Assembly (NCBI GenBank): GCA_023416995.1
Contig: JAEZGI010000083.1
Coordinates: 20,517 to 84,516, forward strand
Source of the DNA: Bacteroidota bacterium
GTDB taxonomy: Bacteria > Bacteroidota > Bacteroidia > Chitinophagales > Chitinophagaceae
Length of the DNA: 64,000 bases
Reading direction: 5' to 3'
In this document: positions 46,142-55,266 of the stretch, in pieces
Layout of the letters: every line of letters begins with the position of its first letter
Position numbering within the stretch: position 1 is the first letter of the stretch
Notes under the pieces: model-generated
Databases searched by the model: none
Told to the model about the DNA's origin: nothing
The model's input: only the letters and a program-made list of their open reading frames with translations
Translations under genes and position numbers: made by a program

Positions 46142-46156
46142 GTTTAACTCCAACGT
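46130..46156. terminator. Terminator overlapping the SusD stop codon
   Basis: ACGTTGGAGT (46130-46139) and ACTCCAACGT (46147-46156) make a perfect 10-bp stem with a 7-nt loop, followed by TTTTAT. The left arm is the last codons of SusD and the stop starts at its edge. The convergent S41 peptidase gene ends 2 bp beyond the hairpin, so it may end both transcripts. Confidence 0.85.
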
Positions 46157-46157
46157 T

Positions 46158-47705
46158 TTATCTGTCAGCAGCAATCAATTTTTTTACAAATTCCATTTGT
46201 GTGTCGCGATTGTTCATGTAATCATCAAAAGTTTGCCAGACCTCATGATGCGGAATGATGCCTCGCCCTACCGGTTGATCAGGCAATTGTCGCGCATCCT
46301 GTACCACGTGTACAATTGAAAATTGAGTCTTAATCTTTGAATTCGGAAGTTGATAAACCAGCGGCGTATGGCCATTATGCACATAATAGCCGCCGCAGGT
46401 TTCAACACCGACAATCGTAGCATTGCGTGCATATGATTTTACCAGCGAGGCAAAATGCGAGGCTGCGGAAGCAACCCGTTCATCAATTAAAAGGTAAACC
46501 CTGCCCATATAAGCCGGCTTTTTAGGATAATACACCGGGTTATGTTTTTGCGCCTGCAGGTTTCTGCCATTCTTCAATTCAGGAAAGCGATCCCTGAGAA
46601 ACCGTTTGCCTGGTTCAATTTCGGCTTCGGTCATTTTGTGGTTCGTGGATACACCCCAGAAATATTGTTCAAACGGCACTTCCTCAAAATTGATATACGC
46701 CAGGGTATTCTCTCTGAAAGATCGATCTGTGAGATACATCATCGGTTGCTCATATGTAGGATCACTGCCGCCCGGATTACCCCTTATATCAATGATCAGA
46801 TTGGGAACATTGTTTGTTACCAGCGCCCGGAACACACTATCTACAAAAGCTGTATACACTGCGAATGCAGGATCATCAACCCCGCTTGCCATTGAGAAAG
46901 CCCGGAAGTTCAGCAATCCTGTAACAGAATCAGCCATTGCAAAACTATAAAGCGGATTAATGCGGTAATCAGTAATACTATCTAAAAGATAACTGTGTCC
47001 CTTTTTTATGTTTTGCTCCTGTTCCTCTAATGTTACTGCCGCAAAACCCACCTTGTTGACAACGTCTGTGCCTCGTACAATAAAGCTGATATGGAAACTG
47101 TCCGCAAGCCCGTATTCGAGCGGGTACTTTGTACCAAAACTCTTATTGACGCTTGCTGATAATTTCTCAGTCATTGTAAATCCATCAGCAGGATAATACT
47201 TATAAAAAGAAGTCATGATAGCGGTATCGGGTTTCCCGTTTATCTCTACGACTCTTGAACCAACCGGGACAACGGTTCCGGGGCTGTTGAATATGATCTT
47301 TCCTTCTACATACTTCAATGCGTATGGAAAATAGTTGGATTGCCGTTTGAGATAGTTCAGGTAATCCTGGTCCGGTTCCGTATAGTTATGTACACTGCCC
47401 TCAAAATCGGTGAGTTCGAGAATGATCTTATAAAACTCCGAAGCAGGAAGTGATTTTTTAGTGGCTTTAAAAGCAAGCTTGTAAATGCTGTCGATTGATT
47501 TACGTGATCTGTAAATATAAAGACCTGAATTGGCAGCCTCTCTTATCTGTCTGAACAGTTTGAGGTCCGCGTGCATTTGCTTCCTGGATAAAGTCTTGCT
47601 GTAATGTTGTAAGCTATCATTAACTGTTTGCGCCTGGCTTTGTTGACCAGCCAATCCGGCAGAAATACACAAAACGAAAATGAAAACCGTGCAAAATCTT
47701 TTCAT
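46158..47705 (-). CDS. Secreted S41-family (tail-specific-protease-like) peptidase
   Basis: 515 residues with a signal peptide ending near GLAGQ (residue 20). A helical N-terminal domain is followed by a PDZ-poor middle (GTVVPVGSRVVEINGKPDTA) and the S41 catalytic fold: NLIIDIRGNPGGSDPTYEQP and the Ser-bearing VYLLIDERVASAASHFASLV, then TIVGVETCGGYY. The Lys of the usual Ser/Lys dyad is not certain by eye. Probably periplasmic. It is convergent with the SusD gene and divergent from the patatin-like gene. Confidence 0.88.
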   Translation of the reverse strand: MKRFCTVFIFVLCISAGLAGQQSQAQTVNDSLQHYSKTLSRKQMHADLKLFRQIREAANSGLYIYRSRKSIDSIYKLAFKATKKSLPASEFYKIILELTDFEGSVHNYTEPDQDYLNYLKRQSNYFPYALKYVEGKIIFNSPGTVVPVGSRVVEINGKPDTAIMTSFYKYYPADGFTMTEKLSASVNKSFGTKYPLEYGLADSFHISFIVRGTDVVNKVGFAAVTLEEQEQNIKKGHSYLLDSITDYRINPLYSFAMADSVTGLLNFRAFSMASGVDDPAFAVYTAFVDSVFRALVTNNVPNLIIDIRGNPGGSDPTYEQPMMYLTDRSFRENTLAYINFEEVPFEQYFWGVSTNHKMTEAEIEPGKRFLRDRFPELKNGRNLQAQKHNPVYYPKKPAYMGRVYLLIDERVASAASHFASLVKSYARNATIVGVETCGGYYVHNGHTPLVYQLPNSKIKTQFSIVHVVQDARQLPDQPVGRGIIPHHEVWQTFDDYMNNRDTQMEFVKKLIAADR

Positions 47706-47789
47706 GTTCCTGGTTTAAATCCCGAAGATTTAATTAGGCCGCAATATTACAACAAAACGAAATGGAAGGCCCCCTGCCACTTTCAGGTA

Positions 47790-47821
47790 ATTGTCCAGAG
47801 TATGGAAAATTGCTTACTTTG
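47790..47821 (+). promoter_or_regulatory. Candidate promoter of the patatin-like gene
   Basis: ATTG at 47790-47793, a 20-nt spacer and TTACTTTG at 47814-47821. The -7 element is identical to that proposed for the third SusC gene; the -33 element has one mismatch to TTTG. The start codon lies 80 bp downstream. Confidence 0.45.
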
Positions 47822-47901
47822 GAATCACACATTACCACTGATCCCCCCTATTCTGACTGCCCCCGGTTAAAGCCTGTTTTTAAACATCAAACAACCCTGA
47901 G

Positions 47902-50523
47902 ATGACACACCCCAACAATGGCTTGAATTCCTATGCACAGCAGCTACATGACGAATATGGTTTGAAAGAATACCGTTTAATACCTAAAGTTATCCAGGTG
48001 ATGCCCATCATTTTGTGGCGCACCTTAAAAGACGCAGGTATCGAGATACTGTTCCTTGTGGTTTTTGGTTACATCATCATCTCGATGTCGCAGGGACGCG
48101 ACCTGGTAGTAAGTTTGTTTGAACCGGATGGTCTGTATGGCAACAGCCGTATTATTTTCACTACGCTCGCAGTGATTAGCTTTTCCGTTTCTATGTGGGT
48201 GATCCCTGCTGCATTGTTTCAATACCGCGAAAACAAACGCCGTGACACTGATGAAAGACTTCGAAAGAACTATGAATCCAAAAATCCGGAGCAGATCCAT
48301 TTGCCAACCGAATCGCCTTTTAAAACACATTTGTTTTTTATGCACCGGGTGCTTCCCCTTGCACCTTTCTGGTTATTGGCCGCTGCATTATTTAATGATG
48401 ATTATTGGATATTCATTACTGCAGCCTTACTGCAACTGGCGCTCTTATATGTATTTAACAGGGAGGTGAATCATGATCGCACCCGGAGAATAATGATGAT
48501 CGTGATCGGCGCGATACTTGGAATATCAACCACTTATTTCTTTATCAATTTCCAGAAGCAATATACCTCTATGAAGGTGGTGCTTGCATTGAATCTCTAT
48601 TTGCTTTCAGCCCTGATGTTCCTGATATTTCATGAGGTTGATAATAATATACTAAAAGAGCACAGGAAAGGCATGGCACCCGGCGAATCATTATTCAGGA
48701 AATATCCTCTGAACAGCGGGTTCTACCTGGCCTGCCTGTTGATTCACACAGTTATAGTGCTGCTGATCTATTATATGCCGTTTCGCCTCGGGCTCGCCCC
48801 GGAGTCAATGCTGCTGTATATGTTTTCAGTATATGTCTTTGCCATTGATCTGGTTTTTTATATCATTTCTATCTCCCGCAAATGGCAATTGATCGGCGGT
48901 GTAACTGCAGCAATCATGTTTGGTTTGCTTTTGTCGCCGTGGTGGAATATTAATACCAGTCATCACACAATGGACCGAAATAAGGACCAGACTTATTTGA
49001 AAGGAAGAAACCGCGATAATTTTGAGGATCGTTATCGTGAATTGCGCGGAAAAATAATCCGGAACCAAACAGGTGATCCTTATCCCATCATTCTTGTGAG
49101 TGGTGAAGGGGGTGGTTCTAGGGCCGGCCTCTGGTTCAGCCAGAACCTCATCAACTTCGATTATGAAACACGCGGAAAATTCCGCAATCATATCTTTTCC
49201 GTGTCGACCGTATCCGGAAGTTCTGTCGGGCTAAGTACCATCTTTAGTTTTTGGGATAAAACGCGCGACAGCGAAGTGATAGACAGCAGTTGGCTCAAAC
49301 TTCCCGAAGAAATTTATTCCAACAATTACATCGGTAGTTCGATCCGCGGATTATTGCTTACTGATTTTTATAAATCTGTAATACCCGGTCGCTGGTCGAA
49401 TGACCGGAACAACACTTTGCAAAACGAGGAAGCAACAACCACCGCAAGGGCTATTCTTAAAGTGCAGGGTGACGAAAGATACAAAGCGCATAATTTGCCC
49501 GATTCATTGCTGACCTTAAAAAAGGATCTGATGTATTACTTCTATGATAACAGATTCGGCGATATCAGGTATCGGCGCAACACACCGATAACACTGATCA
49601 ATACTACCCGAAGTAATGATGGCAGAAGAGGCATCTTTTCATCGATCCGTTTAAGTGACCGCTATTTTAATGATGCCATAGATGTTGCAGGCTATTTGTA
49701 TGAAGATATGATCTGCACCGATGATGATGTGTTACAGTGCCGGGGATTAAACAAACCAATTTCTCTCGGACAGGCATGTAACACAAGTGAGCTGTTCCCT
49801 TTATTCAGCGCGCCGGTTTATATCGACAGCCTTGGCAGTTTTGTTGATGGCGGTTATCATGAGAATTCAGGACTTAAATCAACGCTCGATATTTATCACC
49901 AGCTTAGTTATCGCTTATCAAAAGATTCATTGGATGGCCAGTATAAGATCTATATCATGTACTTAAAAAATGGCTCGGGGGAGAAAAAATTATACAAAAA
50001 GATGAATAGCGAATTAACGATCTTACAGCCCCTGAACGCTTTATTTAATCAACCCTTTGCCGGCAGTGCATCGTATTTTGAAGAGCGCGCCAAGTTTATA
50101 AGCACTTCAGATCCGGATGCTGTATTTCTGAATGTTAACCTAAAACCCAACTACATTGTCGACGCTTCAAAACCAGGGGTTAAAGGCGAGAACCTGCAGC
50201 GTGACCTGGAGCCGGAGATGTTGCGTGATATGATCAATGAAGTAGTAACAAGAAGTGATGGCAAAAAAGATACGATCCTGAACTTCCCGCTGGCCCGATG
50301 GCTTTCCCGGACAGTGATCAATCGCATATTGGTGAATGCTTCACCTATTAACCGCAAACCAGACGTGGAAGAATTATTGAACCTGGTTCGATCTGTCAAC
50401 GGTGTAAGACCCACTTCAAAGAAACCATTCGAAAAATATCCTTCAGTGCCTGAGTTACGTGTAGAGGATGATAGTCTTTTTCAAAAACGAATGATGCACC
50501 GTAAACGTTCGGTTTATAACTAA
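47902..50523 (+). CDS. Polytopic membrane protein with patatin-like phospholipase domain
   Basis: 873 residues. The first 350 contain about eight hydrophobic segments (for example at 47-62, 85-106, 150-165, 168-182, 197-215, 227-244, 272-292, 303-323). The patatin domain follows from about 395: oxyanion glycine run GEGGGSRAG at 401-409, nucleophile elbow G439-S-S441-V-G443, and the Asp of the catalytic dyad in D649-G-G. Patatins are Ser/Asp lipid acyl hydrolases. The fusion to a large membrane domain suggests action on inner-membrane lipids. Monocistronic, convergent with the symporter gene at 8 bp spacing. Confidence 0.87.
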   Translation: MTHPNNGLNSYAQQLHDEYGLKEYRLIPKVIQVMPIILWRTLKDAGIEILFLVVFGYIIISMSQGRDLVVSLFEPDGLYGNSRIIFTTLAVISFSVSMWVIPAALFQYRENKRRDTDERLRKNYESKNPEQIHLPTESPFKTHLFFMHRVLPLAPFWLLAAALFNDDYWIFITAALLQLALLYVFNREVNHDRTRRIMMIVIGAILGISTTYFFINFQKQYTSMKVVLALNLYLLSALMFLIFHEVDNNILKEHRKGMAPGESLFRKYPLNSGFYLACLLIHTVIVLLIYYMPFRLGLAPESMLLYMFSVYVFAIDLVFYIISISRKWQLIGGVTAAIMFGLLLSPWWNINTSHHTMDRNKDQTYLKGRNRDNFEDRYRELRGKIIRNQTGDPYPIILVSGEGGGSRAGLWFSQNLINFDYETRGKFRNHIFSVSTVSGSSVGLSTIFSFWDKTRDSEVIDSSWLKLPEEIYSNNYIGSSIRGLLLTDFYKSVIPGRWSNDRNNTLQNEEATTTARAILKVQGDERYKAHNLPDSLLTLKKDLMYYFYDNRFGDIRYRRNTPITLINTTRSNDGRRGIFSSIRLSDRYFNDAIDVAGYLYEDMICTDDDVLQCRGLNKPISLGQACNTSELFPLFSAPVYIDSLGSFVDGGYHENSGLKSTLDIYHQLSYRLSKDSLDGQYKIYIMYLKNGSGEKKLYKKMNSELTILQPLNALFNQPFAGSASYFEERAKFISTSDPDAVFLNVNLKPNYIVDASKPGVKGENLQRDLEPEMLRDMINEVVTRSDGKKDTILNFPLARWLSRTVINRILVNASPINRKPDVEELLNLVRSVNGVRPTSKKPFEKYPSVPELRVEDDSLFQKRMMHRKRSVYN

Positions 50524-50531
50524 GGGCGGCA

Positions 50532-51977
50532 CTATTTGTTTGCAGCCTTATCTTCCCAGAAATCAGCGTTTTTTATGCCAAGTTCAGTGGGGTTGAAACT
50601 CATAGTCGTGCCTGCCTTCTTCTTCCTGCCATAATCCGCCAGCGCCCGAAGTGCCGGCTTGCGGAGAATGATGATGGCAATGATATTGAGCCATGCCATA
50701 GCACCAACGCCGATATCACCAAGCATCCAGGCAAGTTCAGCGGTTTTGATGGCACCATAAAAAGTACTCAACAGGATAAGTACCCGCAACACAGTTACCA
50801 GCAATCTGCTGTTTTTCTTTTTCACGAGATAGCTGATATTGGCTTCCGCGATAAAGTAATAGGCCATAATAGTGGTAAAGGCAAAAAACAACAATGCTAC
50901 CGCAACAAATCCAGCCCCCAACCGCGGAAAATGACTTGAAACGGCTAACTGCGTATATTCAGCACCGATAGCGGCCCCTTTTATATTTTCGATGATAAAA
51001 CCGCCATCAGGACTTACTACGTTATACTGCCCGGTGAACAAGATCATCAAAGCGGTAGCTGTACAAACAAACCAGGTATCTACATAAACTGAAAATGCCT
51101 GTACCAAACCCTGTTGGGCGGGATGTTCACTCTCTGCGGCTGCCGCAGCATGTGGGGCCGTACCCTGCCCCGCTTCATTGGAATAAATACCTCGTTTAAC
51201 ACCCCAGGAAACCGCCATGCCAAAAACACCGGCAAAAGCCTCTTCCAAACCAAAAGCCGATTTCACAATAAGAGCGAGCACCGAAGGAACTTCGGTGATG
51301 TTTAATGCAATGATCACCAATGCCATTAATATGTACGCACCAGCCATAAAAGGCACAACGACCTCGGCGACTTTCCCGATACGTTTTACACCACCAAAAA
51401 TGATCAAAGCTAACAAACCGGTTATCACAAGCCCCGTGACCCATACTGGAATATCAAAGGCATTATAACTGCTGACTGCAATACTATTGCTTTGCACACC
51501 TGGCAGGAAAAACGTCATGCTGAGTATAGTAACAATAGAAAACAGCACAGCATACCACCGTTTACCCATTCCCTTTTCAATATAGAACGCAGGTCCGCCA
51601 CGAAACTGGCCATCTTTCACCTGTTTATAGATTTGACCCAGTGTTGCTTCAGCATAGGCAGATGCGGCTCCCAAAAAAGCAATGAGCCACATCCAGAAAA
51701 CCGCTCCCGGTCCTCCCATGGCAATGGCCGTCGCCACACCGGCAATGTTGCCAGTACCTACGCGACCAGAAATTGCAATAGCGAAAGCCTGGAAAGGACT
51801 AACTCCCTGCGCTGATGACTTACCATGAAACAGCAGTCGCCACATCTCTCTGAGATAGCGCACCTGTAAAAAACCTGTTACAACCGAAAAATAAATACCT
51901 GCAGCGATACATAAAAAGATAAGTGCATTGCTCCAAATGATGTCATTGATACTACTAATGATTTTCTCCATAACCAA
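50532..51977 (-). CDS. Alanine/glycine:cation symporter (AGCS family)
   Basis: 481 residues, highly hydrophobic with about 10-11 membrane spans. The family block AISGRVGTGNIAGVATAIAMGGPGAVFWMW is present in parts at about 69-98, as are KRGIYSNEAGQGTAPHAAAAAE and a C-terminal short hydrophilic tail. AGCS proteins import alanine or glycine with sodium or protons. The start MVMEKIISS is the only one available near a good context; the second Met is two codons on. Confidence 0.94.
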   Translation of the reverse strand: MVMEKIISSINDIIWSNALIFLCIAAGIYFSVVTGFLQVRYLREMWRLLFHGKSSAQGVSPFQAFAIAISGRVGTGNIAGVATAIAMGGPGAVFWMWLIAFLGAASAYAEATLGQIYKQVKDGQFRGGPAFYIEKGMGKRWYAVLFSIVTILSMTFFLPGVQSNSIAVSSYNAFDIPVWVTGLVITGLLALIIFGGVKRIGKVAEVVVPFMAGAYILMALVIIALNITEVPSVLALIVKSAFGLEEAFAGVFGMAVSWGVKRGIYSNEAGQGTAPHAAAAAESEHPAQQGLVQAFSVYVDTWFVCTATALMILFTGQYNVVSPDGGFIIENIKGAAIGAEYTQLAVSSHFPRLGAGFVAVALLFFAFTTIMAYYFIAEANISYLVKKKNSRLLVTVLRVLILLSTFYGAIKTAELAWMLGDIGVGAMAWLNIIAIIILRKPALRALADYGRKKKAGTTMSFNPTELGIKNADFWEDKAANK

Positions 51978-52149
51978 TTCGGCCCCTTAATTGCATTAAT
52001 ATTAATATGTATATGGCGAGCGGGTGTAAAGAAAAGGCATAGTTTCTCAAATCCGGCAAAAAAAAGATCCTTTTTACAGTTTAAAGACCAGTTTTTTATG
52101 GCTTTTTGATCAGCGGCGATTGCTTAAATGATTGAAGCAGGAAAATTTT

Positions 52150-52725
52150 TTACGGTGCTGGTGCCAGCCGAGACACAGGTTGTTCATCCGGTTTCGATCC
52201 CATAAACGGAGGGATAAGTAAATTGCGGTGTATCAGAATTAAACCAAAGCTTTTATTATAGTCAGAACTGGCGTAAATCCATTCAGTTTTTCCGGAATGA
52301 TAGATCCGCATCAACGCTGTGTTTGGCGGCATCTTACCAAGATTTTCGGCATACATGATGATCTGGTTACGCTGACCTTTCACCATGCCTATGCGAAAAT
52401 ACCTGAGGCGGTCACTGAGGCCAATGCTTGTATAGGCAGCATGTCCGTTTACTACCAATGTCACCGTATCGCCATCAATGGTGCCGTTATCAATTAGCGT
52501 CACCAGTACAGTGTCGATAATGGTTTCAACCACTAATTGGGTATCGACTGCACGATTGCGGTAAACAGAAAGAATGGGGGGAGGCTTAGTCGGCCGTTCA
52601 ATTGTATCGCATGGCGTATGGATCTGTTGCAGATTGATCTGTAAGGTGTCCTGCGCATAGCTTGCGGAGCCGGTCAGCAACAATATTACCACACGAAAAA
52701 ACAATATGGAAACCTGGAACTTCAC
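52150..52725 (-). CDS. Secreted protein of unknown function with IDGDTV motif
   Basis: 191 residues starting at a GTG (52723-52725); no ATG lies nearby in frame. The signal peptide ends near SYAQ (residue 24). The block TLIDNGTIDGDTVTLVVNGHAAY followed by MYAENLGKMPPNTALMRIY recurs in many secreted Bacteroidota proteins as a small beta-sandwich, often as a C-terminal domain of larger proteins; here it stands nearly alone. A Pro-rich tail ends the chain. Function unknown. Confidence 0.78.
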   Translation of the reverse strand: MKFQVSILFFRVVILLLTGSASYAQDTLQINLQQIHTPCDTIERPTKPPPILSVYRNRAVDTQLVVETIIDTVLVTLIDNGTIDGDTVTLVVNGHAAYTSIGLSDRLRYFRIGMVKGQRNQIIMYAENLGKMPPNTALMRIYHSGKTEWIYASSDYNKSFGLILIHRNLLIPPFMGSKPDEQPVSRLAPAP

Positions 52726-52845
52726 TTATATAAAGTCATCAAATAAAAAGCCACTAATACCGGCGTTACGCGAATATCCGTCATTTATCAACGCTGCAAG
52801 GACATTCCCTGCTGTTTAACTTAGCTTTACTGAAAAATAGATGTT

Positions 52846-53901
52846 ATGCAATTGAATGGATCAAAACAGTTTAGGCTTTCACCAGTTTATCTCTTTCCTT
52901 TAAACTTGCAACAGCAACCTGTTATATTGCAGCCATCCATTATAAAATGCCTGGTTATCTTCTTAATCACCTTTTCCGGGCTCCGTGCTTTTGCCCAGGA
53001 TGAAAGTCCTGCCAGCAAGACGGCTATGCAGGCGTTTACAAAACATTTCAACAATGAAGCGCCAGACTCTGTGTTTGCCATGTTCTCAGACGACATGAAA
53101 AAAGCGCTGCCGCTCGAAAAAATAACCCAGGTGCTCAGCGGCATACACACCCAGCTGGGTGGGATACGCGATTACGAGTTTATGGCTTATGACCGAAGCT
53201 ACGCCACTTATAAAACACAATTTGAAAAAGCCGTGTTCCAGGTAAACATTTCATTAGATGATCGGTCAGAAATGAACGGACTGTTTTTCAAACCTTTCAC
53301 CGGAACGCCTGCACCGGTTGCAGTAAGAAATTCAACAAAAATGTCATTGCCTTTTAAAGACGAATGGTTTGTGGTGTGGGGAGGCGATACCAAAGCGCAG
53401 AATTATCACGTTGATTATCCCCCTCAAAAAAATGCATTTGATATTCTGATAAAAGACGCGAACGGAAAATCGTTTAAAACCAATGGAAAAACAAACGAAG
53501 ATTATTATGCATTCGGCAAGGAACTGTTTGCGCCCTGTAATGGCGAGGTAGTTACAGTGATCGATGGTGTTAAAGACAATGTACCCGGCGAAATGAACCG
53601 CAACGATATCACCGGCAATACCATAGTTATAAAAACGTCTGCAAATGAATACGTTTTTCTCTGCCATTTTAAAAACGGAAGTATCAAAGTGAAAAAAGGA
53701 GAACAGGTTAAAAGTGGGCAACTTCTTGGTTTATGCGGAAACTCAGGTAATTCATCCGAGGCCCACCTGCACTTCCATATTCAAAACAACGACAACCTGC
53801 TCGCTGGTACCGGCATCAAATGCTATTTTGAAAAGCTGACCGTTAACGGCGAAGCAAGGCAGGACTATTCCCCCGTGCAAGGCGAAAAAATTCGTCCTTA
53901 A
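52846..53901 (+). CDS. Secreted M23-family peptidase with DUF3887-like N-terminal domain
   Basis: 351 residues. The start at 52846 gives a 50-residue leader whose hydrophobic part (IIKCLVIFLITFSGLRAFAQ) ends near residue 51; a later start cannot be excluded. A DUF3887-type domain follows at about 60-150 (MQAFTKHFNNEAPDSVFAMFSDDMKKALPLE in parts). The LytM/M23 domain has the ligand pair in NYHVDYPPQKNAFDI (His and Asp), the APCNGEVV loop and the active HLHFHIQ near 310. It would cut peptidoglycan cross-bridges or act as an amidase activator. All zinc ligands appear intact. Confidence 0.88.
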   Translation: MQLNGSKQFRLSPVYLFPLNLQQQPVILQPSIIKCLVIFLITFSGLRAFAQDESPASKTAMQAFTKHFNNEAPDSVFAMFSDDMKKALPLEKITQVLSGIHTQLGGIRDYEFMAYDRSYATYKTQFEKAVFQVNISLDDRSEMNGLFFKPFTGTPAPVAVRNSTKMSLPFKDEWFVVWGGDTKAQNYHVDYPPQKNAFDILIKDANGKSFKTNGKTNEDYYAFGKELFAPCNGEVVTVIDGVKDNVPGEMNRNDITGNTIVIKTSANEYVFLCHFKNGSIKVKKGEQVKSGQLLGLCGNSGNSSEAHLHFHIQNNDNLLAGTGIKCYFEKLTVNGEARQDYSPVQGEKIRP

Positions 53902-53954
53902 AATTTTATGGATTCATAGATTGCTTACTCCTACATTAGTTCAAAATTTGCCAT

Positions 53955-54821
53955 ATGAGGAGAAGAGATTTCCTTCAAACGGTCGCTGCCGGCTCAGCAT
54001 CTATTGCAATGGGTGACACAACTTTCGCATCTCAACAGAAACGCCCTCTCGGGGTTCAGTTATGGACAGTTCGCGCATATCTTGAAGAGGACCTGATTGG
54101 CTCTTTGCGTAAACTGGCCAAACTTGGCTACAATGAACTGGAGGTCTTTGACTACGATGGCAAATTTTCAGGCAAGTCGCCTAAAGAGTTTCAGAAGATT
54201 TGTACTGACCTCGGATTCACTATTGTAAGCTCGCATTATATGACGGGCAGACATAACCCTCAACTTCCCGGTTCTTTAATAAATGGTTGGGAAAAAGCAG
54301 TAGAAGACGCTGCTTCGATCGGTATCAGGTACATGGTGTGCGCCTGGCTCTACAAGGAGGAGCGCGTTTCTCTCGACTTATACAAAGAGCTCGCAAACAT
54401 GTTAAACAAAGCCGGCGAAACATGTAAAAAAGCCGGAATACAGTTAGCGTACCATAGTCACAACTTTGAATTTCCACCCATCGATGGAATCGTTCCTTAT
54501 GAATATTTGCTTGAGAACACAGATAAGGATCTCATGAAGATGGAAGCCGATTTGTATTGGATCACAAAAGCCGGCGCCGATCCTGTAGCTTACTTCAACA
54601 AGTATCCCGGAAGATTTCCGTTATGGCACGTTAAAGATATGGAGCGTGGCTCTGAACATTTTGCTGAAGTTGGCAAAGGCGTAATCGATTTTGACCGGAT
54701 ATTCGCGGCCCGTGAAACGGCTGGTTTGAAACACTGGTTCGTAGAACAGGATCAGACTAATCGCGAACCTTTTGAAAGTCTCCGGATCAGCAGGGATTTT
54801 ATCGCGACTAAAAAGTGGTAG
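53955..54821 (+). CDS. Exported sugar phosphate isomerase/epimerase-like TIM-barrel protein
   Basis: 288 residues. The leader MRRRDFLQTVAAGSASIAMG has a twin-arginine-like RRxFL pattern, so Tat export is likely. The AP-endonuclease-2-type barrel shows VQLWTVRAYLEEDL, HSHNFEFPPIDG, KMEADLYWITKAG, WHVKDMERGSEHFAEVGKG and WFVEQDQTNREPFESL, with metal-ligand His, Glu and Asp at the expected strand ends. Exported members are common in 3-keto-sugar and inositol pathways of Bacteroidota. Substrate not predictable. Confidence 0.9.
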   Translation: MRRRDFLQTVAAGSASIAMGDTTFASQQKRPLGVQLWTVRAYLEEDLIGSLRKLAKLGYNELEVFDYDGKFSGKSPKEFQKICTDLGFTIVSSHYMTGRHNPQLPGSLINGWEKAVEDAASIGIRYMVCAWLYKEERVSLDLYKELANMLNKAGETCKKAGIQLAYHSHNFEFPPIDGIVPYEYLLENTDKDLMKMEADLYWITKAGADPVAYFNKYPGRFPLWHVKDMERGSEHFAEVGKGVIDFDRIFAARETAGLKHWFVEQDQTNREPFESLRISRDFIATKKW

Positions 54822-54901
54822 GCATTTTACTGTGTTTGACGAATCAGATGTTCAGCCGGACCGGTTGAACGAACATAACGTCAATGGCCAGGGTTTAAAC
54901 A

Positions 54902-54928
54902 ACCGGCGCCTGGATATCAAGCGCCGGT
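54902..54928. terminator. Terminator-like hairpin after the isomerase-like gene
   Basis: ACCGGCGC (54902-54909) and GCGCCGGT (54921-54928) pair perfectly around an 11-nt loop that itself holds the palindrome TGATATCA-like TGGATATCA. It lies between convergent genes. No T-tract follows. Confidence 0.6.
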
Positions 54929-55028
54929 GAGTTCCAGCTCCCGCCGAAACCCATGGAAAACCCTATGGGTCATAAAGTAAACACAAGTCGACTATGCTAA
55001 ACCAGTACCGGAAATTAGCCGGCAGAAC

Positions 55029-55211
55029 TTAATTATTACGTCTTTCTTCTTCCTGCTGTCTTATCTTTTCAGCGTCCTCTTTACCTGGCTTTTCAGCATC
55101 TTTTTTTATACCCTGCATGATCGATGAAACTGGTCCTTCCATATGTTCCTGTGGATCAGTAGTATGAAGCGTTTCTTCTTCAGGTGCCAGTGGCTTTTTT
55201 TTATCTTCCAT
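55029..55211 (-). CDS. Small highly charged protein of unknown function
   Basis: 60 residues from the ATG at 55211 (MEDKKKPLAPEEETLHTTDPQEHMEG), ending in a Lys/Glu/Arg-rich helix (DAEKIRQQEEERRNN). The frame is open 31 codons further up, but that part overlaps the hydrolase gene and lacks protein character. No signal or membrane segment. It follows the alpha/beta hydrolase by 55 bp on the same strand. Probably disordered, cytoplasmic; function unknown. Confidence 0.65.
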   Translation of the reverse strand: MEDKKKPLAPEEETLHTTDPQEHMEGPVSSIMQGIKKDAEKPGKEDAEKIRQQEEERRNN

Positions 55212-55266
55212 GATAGTAAGTTTCAGATATAGTATCAAAAGGCATACCGCGTTACTATCAAATGTG

